28,841 nucleotides of DNA from a virus. This document shows positions 5,497 to 12,010 of this stretch, one piece after another. The first letter of the stretch is position 1. Each line of letters opens with the position of its first letter. The notes below the pieces were generated by a model. It was not told the DNA's origin, made no database searches, and saw nothing but the letters and a program-made list of their open reading frames with translations. Where the stretch lies: positions 1 to 28,841 of the IMG/VR virus record IMGVR_UViG_3300025120_000372, one strand, 5' to 3'. The position numbers and the translations under genes are program-made.

Positions 5497-5885
5497 TACT
5501 TTTTACCTAAAAATTGTTTAACGCCCTTCACCCCAAATGAAGCACTGATTGCAGTTAAAAGCGCCCAAAAATACCAATCTGGTGCAAGAGAAAGTTGCTC
5601 GAACCCGTGAGCAACAACACCTTCCATGCCTGGTATGAAACATAAACATAATGGTATCGCTAGGATTATTGAAAAAAACTCATCTTTCCACGAACCAGCA
5701 GAATTTTCTGCCATGATTCTTTCCCAATCCGCAGTTGACGTTTCTTTAGATAAAAGAATTTTAGCCTTACTCTCAGCTTCTACAAGTTTGAGTTGTGCCG
5801 CAGCAGCTTGCTTATCAGCTTTGCCTTGGAGCCAAGACCCTGCAAGATTAGCCACAGGTCCAATTAAGTTTGAAATAATACTCAT
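5496..5885 (-). CDS. Holin, GTA 3TM type (PF11351-like)
   Basis: A 129-residue protein with an N-terminal amphipathic helix (residues 1-20), an Ala/Lys/Glu helical region (22-50), the conserved WKDEFFSIILAIPLCLCFIP segment (about 66-85), and a second hydrophobic pair after ALLTAISASFGVKGVKQFLG. This matches the three-TM holins of phages and gene transfer agents in alphaproteobacteria, which let endolysin cross the inner membrane. GGGGAG lies 7 bases before the ATG, a strong site. ATGA overlap with the upstream EF-hand membrane protein. Confidence 0.85.
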   Translation of the reverse strand: MSIISNLIGPVANLAGSWLQGKADKQAAAAQLKLVEAESKAKILLSKETSTADWERIMAENSAGSWKDEFFSIILAIPLCLCFIPGMEGVVAHGFEQLSLAPDWYFWALLTAISASFGVKGVKQFLGKK

Positions 5886-6241
5886 TTGTTTTCTCCCCTA
5901 TCGTCAAAGCTTATCGAAGCTTTAGTCTTATCAGACTTTGCAGAGTAGGCATTGAAGCCCATGTAAGCAGCAACAACACCAGATGCAGCGATAACGTACA
6001 CACTAGCTATATCTGTAATTAAAGTAGCAGCTTTGTCAAAGCCTAGAACAGAAGCAAAAAGAATAATAAACGGATAGATCAACATACCAGCTAAAGCAAA
6101 ACCCGTAAATCTACGCTCTGCATTACGCTTTAAATCCTGGTCATGTATCTCAAGCCTACGGTCTTCGAGCGCGAGTAGGTTCCATTCGGTGCGCTCAATC
6201 GTTGAGTTATTGTTTAGATCTGCCTTATCAAACTCTGTCAT
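5882..6241 (-). CDS. EF-hand-like membrane protein, 119 aa
   Basis: Residues 8-19 (DLNNNSTIERTE) fit an EF-hand loop: D at 1, N at 3, N at 5, I at 8, E at 9 and E at 12, with Ser in place of the usual Gly at 6. A helical stretch follows (about 20-45), then two transmembrane segments (about 47-68 and 73-96) and a basic/acidic tail. AGGA sits about 6 bases before the ATG. It is the first gene of the lysis cassette after an AT-rich leader. Similar EF-hand plus two-TM proteins occur in other marine phages (from memory). A calcium-sensing role in lysis is inference only. Confidence 0.78.
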   Translation of the reverse strand: MTEFDKADLNNNSTIERTEWNLLALEDRRLEIHDQDLKRNAERRFTGFALAGMLIYPFIILFASVLGFDKAATLITDIASVYVIAASGVVAAYMGFNAYSAKSDKTKASISFDDRGENK

Positions 6242-6288
6242 AATGTGTCCTTGCGTATGCCTTTGCTATATTCCTATCACTTGTTATT

Positions 6289-6294
6289 ATTATA
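6289..6294 (-). promoter_or_regulatory. Candidate -10 element upstream of the lysis cassette
   Basis: On the minus strand a perfect TATAAT (6294-6289) lies about 50 bases before the ATG at 6241. The only -35-like hexamer, TTGTAT (6319-6314), is 19 bases away, which is too far for a good sigma70 site. The region is strongly AT-rich, so this is a weak candidate for a separate lysis transcript. Confidence 0.3.
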
Positions 6295-6309
6295 ATCCTT
6301 TTATTGCTG

Positions 6310-6324
6310 CTATATACAATATAG
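6310..6324. repeat. Inverted repeat in the lysis-cassette leader
   Basis: CTATAT-ACA-ATATAG is a perfect 6-base inverted repeat with a 3-base centre. It lies in the 109-base gap 6242-6350, which otherwise holds no gene. It may be a small hairpin or an operator next to the candidate -10 element. Confidence 0.4.
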
Positions 6325-6350
6325 TTTCTACCTCTTTTTATAAGAAACAC

Positions 6351-6827
6351 TCACCATTTACCCTGCTGCTTGCCTACAAAATATATAGCGACACCGGCCA
6401 CAGCCAGGCTAATGCTTACAATTATTGTAATTATTATTCCATTAATTAAATTATCTTTAAACTCTTGCCTAGCATAAACCAATGCTCTTTGCTGCTTACG
6501 TTGCTCGGCTTCTATCTTAAGAATTTCTTTCCATGCAGATGGACCGTAAACAAATGAAATATGATTCTGAATTTCGGATCTCATTTCCTTCAACCGCTGG
6601 CGTTTGGACCATAAGTCGAGGGCGTCAGCTTGATGGTTTGAAAAAATTTTATGGTACAGAGATGGGTTTTTTGATTTTTGTTCAAGGAAATCAATATCAC
6701 TTGAGGCTTTGGCAAACTGTGAAATGGCGCCGGTAAAAGAACTAATTTCTTTACCTACCTCTACAGCTTTTTTTATTCCATTATACGCGGCTGTCGCTGT
6801 GGCGATAGCTGAAACAGGATCTAACAT
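6351..6827 (-). CDS. Helical protein with C-terminal TM segment, 158 aa
   Basis: It begins MLDPVSAIATATAAYNGIKKAVEVG, an Ala-rich helix, continues as long charged helices probably forming coiled coils (about 60-125), and ends with one transmembrane segment (GIIITIIVSISLAVAGVAIYF, about 129-151). AGGA is 6 bases upstream of the ATG. The layout resembles virion-associated or lysis-accessory membrane proteins in marine podoviruses, but I cannot assign a function. It lies between the tail fibre accessory genes and the lysis cassette. Confidence 0.75.
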   Translation of the reverse strand: MLDPVSAIATATAAYNGIKKAVEVGKEISSFTGAISQFAKASSDIDFLEQKSKNPSLYHKIFSNHQADALDLWSKRQRLKEMRSEIQNHISFVYGPSAWKEILKIEAEQRKQQRALVYARQEFKDNLINGIIITIIVSISLAVAGVAIYFVGKQQGKW

Positions 6828-6835
6828 TCAAGATC

Positions 6836-7027
6836 CTATCCCATCATGTTTACACGCAGAAGCAGTACAATGATAAATGCAGATGCACCTATAACAATAG
6901 CCTCAATGCGTTTTACCCTATTAAACAAATCTTTAAATTGAATTTCCATCTCGGTTTTTATTGCCACGATTTCTTTCTCCAATCCGTTAATACGATCATG
7001 CGCTGAAGCTATTGTTCTTTTGTCCAT
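6836..7027 (-). CDS. Coiled-coil plus TM protein, 63 aa (XhlA-like layout)
   Basis: The N-terminal 40 residues form a heptad-like coiled coil (RINGLEKEIVAIKTEMEIQF), followed by a C-terminal transmembrane helix (AIVIGASAFIIVLLLRV, about 43-59). This is the layout of hemolysin XhlA-type proteins, which assist lysis in some phages; the sequence is too short to assign firmly. It is closely spaced with its neighbours on both sides. Confidence 0.7.
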   Translation of the reverse strand: MDKRTIASAHDRINGLEKEIVAIKTEMEIQFKDLFNRVKRIEAIVIGASAFIIVLLLRVNMMG

Positions 7028-7032
7028 TTATT

Positions 7033-7257
7033 TTAGTCCTTAGTTTCTTTTTCTGTCCCAGAGATCTCCAAAGAGTCGGCTAACATTTTACCAAACGCCT
7101 CGCTGCCTACTCGCAATTGATCTAAATTAAACTGAGCAGAAGTTATCTTTTGCTGTAAAGAATTAATGTGATTGATCATCATCTTTTGCTCATCAGTTAA
7201 ATCATCTTCTGTGTAGTCTACATCATTAATCGTAATAACCTTTTTTTCTTCAGTCAT
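7033..7257 (-). CDS. DUF6447-like small acidic protein, 74 aa
   Basis: It starts MTEEKKVITINDVDYTEDDLTDEQK and continues with a helix of coiled-coil character (NHINSLQQKITSAQFNLDQL). This pattern is familiar from small marine phage proteins filed as DUF6447; the assignment is from memory. AAGGA lies 7-8 bases upstream of the ATG. Function unknown. Downstream of the tail fibre genes, it could be a chaperone or fibre-associated factor, without direct evidence. Confidence 0.75.
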   Translation of the reverse strand: MTEEKKVITINDVDYTEDDLTDEQKMMINHINSLQQKITSAQFNLDQLRVGSEAFGKMLADSLEISGTEKETKD

Positions 7258-7277
7258 TTTGATTTCCTTCTAGGTTG

Positions 7278-7604
7278 TTACCACGGAACCCCCGTAGCTT
7301 GGGTTGGTGCTTTAAGCACCGCTATCTGGGCAGCAAGTCCTGCCTCAGTATCGTCCTTGCCAACATGAGCTTGCGCCCATGCTATGCAATTAGCTTCTGT
7401 CACACTGTCATACACAATGAAGTCAGATGCATCTGGGTCAGGTGTGCAGCCGAATGAGCCGTAGCTGCCGACTGAGTGCGTTACTGCATCATCGCCAGTG
7501 CCAACGGTTTCTGACGCACTGCAACGCCAGTGTATTGTGTCGATGCCACCAGTTGCGATTGTGTTTTCAACGGTTGGTATAGTCCAAGTATATGTGATTG
7601 CCAT
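7278..7604 (-). CDS. DUF7936-like protein, 108 aa
   Basis: A strand-rich N-terminal half (ITYTWTIPTVENTIATGG, THSVGSYGSFG) and a C-terminal helical segment (SVTEANCIAWAQAHVG). Proteins of this pattern are common in marine phages near tail or structural genes and are filed under a domain of unknown function (DUF7936, from memory). AGAGGT is the ribosome site, 6 bases before the ATG. A role as a small virion or fibre-tip protein is possible, but not shown. Confidence 0.75.
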   Translation of the reverse strand: MAITYTWTIPTVENTIATGGIDTIHWRCSASETVGTGDDAVTHSVGSYGSFGCTPDPDASDFIVYDSVTEANCIAWAQAHVGKDDTEAGLAAQIAVLKAPTQATGVPW

Positions 7605-7606
7605 GA

Positions 7607-7921
7607 TTAAACCTCTTGTGCTTCACGCATTGCTTTGTATGCAGCCTTAACATCGTCTGTCCATGCAGCGTTAGCTATAGCTTGTACACTTGCAGCTTCA
7701 CCAGAAATGTCTGTGGCTGTGTGTGTCCAATCACCATCAGCATCTACTGATGAGTTAAATGGCTGAAGAACGTGCCTGTGGAAACCACGGGATAGCTCTT
7801 TTAGAGAACCGTCTGCCTGTTCTTCCATCACGCAGTCTGCGCGGCGTACTTGTATGCTGTGTTTATTTACGATCTCGATCTTATCGTACACGCTAGTCTT
7901 AGTTAAGTCTCCGTTTGCCAT
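7607..7921 (-). CDS. Hypothetical tail-associated protein, 104 aa
   Basis: It has one of the two perfect AGGAGG ribosome sites I found in the window (7932-7927), 5 bases before the ATG, implying high expression, as for a structural protein. The sequence alternates strands (DKIEIVNKHSIQVRRADCVM) with a C-terminal helix (ASVQAIANAAW, DDVKAAYKAMREAQ). It is adjacent to the tail fibre and separated from it only by a hairpin. No family name is assigned. Confidence 0.7.
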   Translation of the reverse strand: MANGDLTKTSVYDKIEIVNKHSIQVRRADCVMEEQADGSLKELSRGFHRHVLQPFNSSVDADGDWTHTATDISGEAASVQAIANAAWTDDVKAAYKAMREAQEV

Positions 7922-7950
7922 GTTTACCTCCTATGACGTTGGACTGTCCG

Positions 7951-7969
7951 ACCCTAAGTCCATTAGGGT
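7951..7969 (-). terminator. Stem-loop between tail fibre and downstream genes
   Basis: ACCCTAA / 5-base loop / TTAGGGT is a perfect 7-base-pair stem starting 7 bases after the tail fibre stop codon. No U-tract follows in the leftward direction, so full termination is unlikely; it may attenuate transcription or protect the fibre mRNA 3' end. Confidence 0.4.
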
Positions 7970-7976
7970 TATGTTG

Positions 7977-10900
7977 TTATGCTACTTGTATAGTAATTAC
8001 ACCATCTACACGGGTGCTATTTGTGAGTAGATTAAGATTATTTACATAACTTGTTCCTTGATTTATGTATTGAAGATATGCATAAGACTGACTAACTGCT
8101 CCATTAATAGTAGCATCGGTAATTGTAACTCCAGCGTTGCTAATAAAACCTACAACGCCACCTCCCGTTGTCCCACTTATAGAAGTAAACGGAAGACCAG
8201 CTACTATACAATCTCCAGAGAGACTTCCTTTAGCTGCCAGAGTAACTGAAAATGAGGCAACTAGGGTACGACCTACCTTGGTATAAGTACCTGTTGCACT
8301 AGAATAAGACTGACCAGAAACACCACCCGTGCCTCTAAGAACAGGTGTCCAAGTCCCTTCCTCATAATGATCCAGAATTTCAGCCGTAGTAGATGCACCG
8401 CCTGCTGAAGTAGCTGTCTGTGCAGAAAAATCAATGCCCTTACCTGCTGTGCCGATTACTAGGTTTCCGTCTGGAATTAAGGCATTCCCATTACCTTGAA
8501 GTTTTAATACCTGTTTCTGTGCTGTAAACGGCGCACCACTACCATCGTGGATATTAAACGCAAGAAAGCTATTAGTAGAAGTCCCTGAGTGTGAAGACAT
8601 GATAGAGTGATACCGCACAGTTGAACTGCTACGACTAATCCTAATCTTTTCAGCCTCAGTATTATCTCCAGTGGATACTCCTAAATACAATATGTCACCA
8701 ATAACATCTAACTTACCTTGATTAGATGTAGAACCACCAATGTTGACGTTGCCTGACGAGTCGATGCGCATACGTTCTGAGCCATTAGTGTTAAAACGCA
8801 AGTCATTATCACCTGTGCCACCACCGTAACGAATAGAGCCGCCGGGAGAGCCAGCACCACCTTGGACTGTTATAGCGTGTGCAGATGAAAGTGTGCCAAT
8901 GTAAGCACCGTTTGAAATCCCAATATTTCCTGACGAGTCAATGCGCATACGTTCTGAGGTTGTACCAGCAGTAGTGCCAGTACGTAGGGCTAAAAAAGCA
9001 CCTGAACCACTTGCCGCTAATTGCACCCCACCCGAAGTTGACTGGAACTGTTCAAAGAATGAATCAGCACCCCTTGAAATTTTTAAACCATTACCGCCGC
9101 TAGTTGTGGCTGCTTCAATCCTATAGGTAGGGCTTGATACCCCAATCCCAACATTACCGCTGCTGTCGATGCGTAGTCGCTCACCAAAAGTGCCATCTTT
9201 TCTTGTGTAAAATGCTAAGTCTGCTGTTCTATTTGCAGAGGTACTAAAATCTTCAGTGGCAATAGCTGATAAATACGCACCAGCCACATTATTTGCTGGA
9301 GCAAGAATTAAATTAGCCACGTTGTTTGTGGTGGCGTTTGTATTTGTAATGTAAAAGTTTGTTGTCGTTGCATGACTACCTCTGAAAAAGTAAGAGTCAA
9401 TTGCTGATGTGGTTGCATCTATAGTTCCGCTAATATCCACATTGCCTGTAACCTGACCCGTAGTCCCATCGCTGAAAATCTGTAGATCAGAGCCAGCGCC
9501 AAAAATGGCTTTGTTATTATCTCCAAAGAGAACATTGTTAGAACCCGTTGTATTGCCAATGCCCAGAACGGTGGACAGACTTCCCGCGCCACCCCCTGCC
9601 GTAGCAGCATCAACATAAGCTTTGATTGATTGCTGGGAAGCGATCTTAGTAGCACTGTTAGAAGCAAAGTTATCTTCGTCCAAGAACGCAGATCCAGATA
9701 CACCCGTATTTAATACGGGGCTAGTTAGTGTCTTATTTGTTAATGTATCTGTAGTAGCTTTACCTACCAGTGTGTCACTAGCATCAGGGAATAGAATAGT
9801 TCTAGTAGCAGTAGGATCAACAAGACCAAGATTAGTTACATTGCTGTTTTGATAAATACCTAATGTTGGAGTAGAACTACCATTGAATTGAAAGTTACTA
9901 TTGCCATTAGGGTCTGAAATATAAACCTGACCACCATCAGCTTCTAAGAAAATGTCATTACCAGAATTAATCTTAAGGCTTGCAAGGGAAGTAATGCTTT
10001 GGGTTGCACTGTTGTTTATTGCAACCGTTAATCTAGTTACGTTATCATCTTTAAAGAAAAATGTACCACTGCTTGCATCTATAATAATATTACTGGATGA
10101 ATCTAATGTAATCCCACCACCACCATCGTTTGTAATTTTATCTAACGCAATGCTACCAACATTAGTTATGTTTACATCGCTCATATCTAAGCTGCCCGTT
10201 ATAGTGGGGCTAGTTAGAGTTTTATTTGTAAGGGTGTCGGTAGTAGCTTTACCAACCAAAGTATCACTGGCGTCTGGAAGAAGCAAAGCTCTTGTTCCAG
10301 TAGGATCAACAACACCCAATGATGTGGTGTTGCTGTTTTGATAATATACCATAGTTGCCTGGGCGTTATTAACAAACTGTATTCTTTGCTGACCACTGGT
10401 TCCAAGTATATCAACATTACCACCAGCGGGTTTAAGAGCAATATCATTAGCAGAGTTTACATTAAAACCAGAAGCAGAGTTAAGCGTGGCAGCTACAGCA
10501 CTAACTTGAAATGTAAGCCTGGTCGCTCCACCATCTTTAAAATAAATTTCACCACCGTCTGCATCTAAGGTGATATCACCAGACGAATCTATAACTACAT
10601 CGCCTGAGAAGTTTAAGTTTCCAGTAAAGGCGGGATTAGCAAGTGTCTTATTGGTTAGCGTGTCTGTTGTAGCTTTACCCACAAGAGTATCGCTTGCATC
10701 TGGAAGAAGCAGCACCCTTGAGCCAGTAGGATTAACCACGCCTAGTTTAGTTGTATTGCTATTCTGGTAATAAGTTATCGTTGAACTACCAGCAGAATTG
10801 ATCTGAACAGCTTGCGCCCCAGAGTTTTGGAGAAAATCAACAGTACCAGTTGAGGGTTTAAAAGCTATACTCCCGTTTGTAACAGCCATGATAAGTTCGG

Positions 10901-11948
10901 TTGCTGAAACAATAGATGTGCCAGCAGCGCCAAGCTCAAATGTTATTCTAAGCGTACCGCCATCTTTGAAAAATACCTGATCACCGGCGGCATCTAAAAC
11001 AATGTCACCAGCAGCATCTAAAAGAATATCGCCAGATCCAGTGAGAGTGCCTACACCTAAACTACCTGTGATAACGGGGCTTGCTAAAGTTTTATTTGTT
11101 AGCGTGTCTGTCGTGGCCTTACCGACAAGCGTATCACTAGCATCAGGAAGCAGTAACGTCCTAGTAGCAGTAGGATCAACAACCCCTAATTTTGTAACAT
11201 TACTAGCTTGAAAATACTGCATCGTTGGTTGTGCGGTATTATCAAGCGCCATTCTTTGTGCGCCTGTGCTGGCAAGAAGATTAATCTGACCGCCGCCAGG
11301 CTTAAAATCTATATCGCCAGAAGTGCTTACTATTGTAAGGTTATCAGCAGCCGTAATAAGGTCAGTAATATTGCCATTGATAACAAGTTTAGTTGCACCA
11401 GCAGAGGTTTTAATTGTTATCTTTTGTGTATCAATATCAGTTCCTACAACCTCACTAACAGGTACAGTTGTAACATTGCCGGAAGCATCAAACTTTATAA
11501 GTTCATTTGCACGATCAGCAACCAAGGGAAGGCTAAGATTAACTCCAACAAGTTTGTCGCCTGGTTGCGCTATAATCGATCTGTCAACTTTTTCATCAAG
11601 TTGCTGTGACATAACCACGTTGCTATCAAGCTGCTCATTCAATGAAGAAGCAAGGAGATCACCCGCAGTAACAAAGTCAGTTGTTCTGGAAAGCTCTCTA
11701 CCACCCATGATAATTAAAGTATCAGAGGATATAAGCGCCGTGACTAAGGAAACTGACCCCGTTCCATTTGCGTTTATTGATACGCTGTAATTCGTTGCGC
11801 CGGTTCCAATCGCTAATACCACGTTGTTTTTTAAAACAGCGATATCGGAAGCTTGTAATATGTTGAAACTAAAAGCGAATGGCCCTGTTCCAGTAGTGCC
11901 TTGAAACTGAACTCTGCGCGTAACGGGGTTAATTGCGATATCGGTCAT
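7977..11948 (-). CDS. Tail fibre protein with T7-gp17-like N-terminus, 1323 aa
   Basis: The first 130 residues (RVQFQGTTGTGPFAFSFNIL, SLNEQLDSNVVMSQQLDEKVDR) resemble the N-terminal domain of T7-group tail fibres, which attaches to the tail. Residues about 254-743 hold four copies of a repeat built around LPDASDTLVGKATTDTLTNKTL, each followed by a beta-rich FKDGG-type segment, as in long beta-helical shafts. Residues about 920-1070 hold three copies of RxRIDSSGNxxIG. The C-terminus (from about 1194, EEGTWTPVLRG) is a receptor-side domain seen in many marine phage fibres. At 1323 residues it is more than twice T7 gp17 (553). It is the last large gene of the structural operon. Confidence 0.9.
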   Translation of the reverse strand: MTDIAINPVTRRVQFQGTTGTGPFAFSFNILQASDIAVLKNNVVLAIGTGATNYSVSINANGTGSVSLVTALISSDTLIIMGGRELSRTTDFVTAGDLLASSLNEQLDSNVVMSQQLDEKVDRSIIAQPGDKLVGVNLSLPLVADRANELIKFDASGNVTTVPVSEVVGTDIDTQKITIKTSAGATKLVINGNITDLITAADNLTIVSTSGDIDFKPGGGQINLLASTGAQRMALDNTAQPTMQYFQASNVTKLGVVDPTATRTLLLPDASDTLVGKATTDTLTNKTLASPVITGSLGVGTLTGSGDILLDAAGDIVLDAAGDQVFFKDGGTLRITFELGAAGTSIVSATELIMAVTNGSIAFKPSTGTVDFLQNSGAQAVQINSAGSSTITYYQNSNTTKLGVVNPTGSRVLLLPDASDTLVGKATTDTLTNKTLANPAFTGNLNFSGDVVIDSSGDITLDADGGEIYFKDGGATRLTFQVSAVAATLNSASGFNVNSANDIALKPAGGNVDILGTSGQQRIQFVNNAQATMVYYQNSNTTSLGVVDPTGTRALLLPDASDTLVGKATTDTLTNKTLTSPTITGSLDMSDVNITNVGSIALDKITNDGGGGITLDSSSNIIIDASSGTFFFKDDNVTRLTVAINNSATQSITSLASLKINSGNDIFLEADGGQVYISDPNGNSNFQFNGSSTPTLGIYQNSNVTNLGLVDPTATRTILFPDASDTLVGKATTDTLTNKTLTSPVLNTGVSGSAFLDEDNFASNSATKIASQQSIKAYVDAATAGGGAGSLSTVLGIGNTTGSNNVLFGDNNKAIFGAGSDLQIFSDGTTGQVTGNVDISGTIDATTSAIDSYFFRGSHATTTNFYITNTNATTNNVANLILAPANNVAGAYLSAIATEDFSTSANRTADLAFYTRKDGTFGERLRIDSSGNVGIGVSSPTYRIEAATTSGGNGLKISRGADSFFEQFQSTSGGVQLAASGSGAFLALRTGTTAGTTSERMRIDSSGNIGISNGAYIGTLSSAHAITVQGGAGSPGGSIRYGGGTGDNDLRFNTNGSERMRIDSSGNVNIGGSTSNQGKLDVIGDILYLGVSTGDNTEAEKIRISRSSSTVRYHSIMSSHSGTSTNSFLAFNIHDGSGAPFTAQKQVLKLQGNGNALIPDGNLVIGTAGKGIDFSAQTATSAGGASTTAEILDHYEEGTWTPVLRGTGGVSGQSYSSATGTYTKVGRTLVASFSVTLAAKGSLSGDCIVAGLPFTSISGTTGGGVVGFISNAGVTITDATINGAVSQSYAYLQYINQGTSYVNNLNLLTNSTRVDGVITIQVA
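8752..8957. repeat. Near-identical 29-base direct repeats within the tail fibre gene
   Basis: 8752-8780 and 8929-8957 match at 28 of 29 bases and encode SERMRIDSSG; a more diverged third copy lies near 9160-9185. The high DNA identity suggests recent duplication within the distal fibre. Confidence 0.8.
9721..11190. repeat. Four tandem modules in the tail fibre shaft
   Basis: Homologous segments of about 110 bases start near 9721, 10211, 10637 and 11084, so the modules repeat every 426-490 bases (142-163 residues). Each encodes a variant of LGVVDPTxxRxLLLPDASDTLVGKATTDTLTNKTL. The copies differ at many silent sites, so the duplications are old or under selection at protein level. The different linker lengths between copies suggest expansion and loss of shaft modules. 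Confidence 0.85.
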
Positions 11949-11973
11949 GTCTACTTTCCACTTGTTTAGCTAT

Positions 11974-12003
11974 CCTATAGCAGATTTATTAATAATGTTC
12001 CAA
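11974..12003 (-). promoter_or_regulatory. Candidate promoter before the tail fibre gene
   Basis: On the minus strand TTGGAA (12003-11998) and TATAGG (11979-11974) are 18 bases apart, with TGC just before the -10, an extended -10 arrangement. This lies in the short gap (11949-12010) between the internal virion protein and the fibre gene, the largest gap in the tail block. It could give extra fibre transcript. Confidence 0.35.
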
Positions 12004-12010
12004 TAATTAG

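Noticed and set aside
10569-10580. GGTGATATCACC palindrome as a second operator
   Set aside because: It lies deep in the tail fibre coding region and is explained by the codons of a repeated GDITLDADG-type segment; no promoter is nearby.
9721-11190. Regularly spaced repeats as a possible CRISPR-like array
   Set aside because: The repeats are over 100 bases, diverged, and translate in frame as part of the tail fibre.
11208-11790. Long plus-strand open frames opposite the tail fibre gene
   Set aside because: They are antisense to a gene with recognisable domains and repeats and have no ribosome site or protein-like pattern; they follow from low stop-codon frequency in the repeated fibre sequence.
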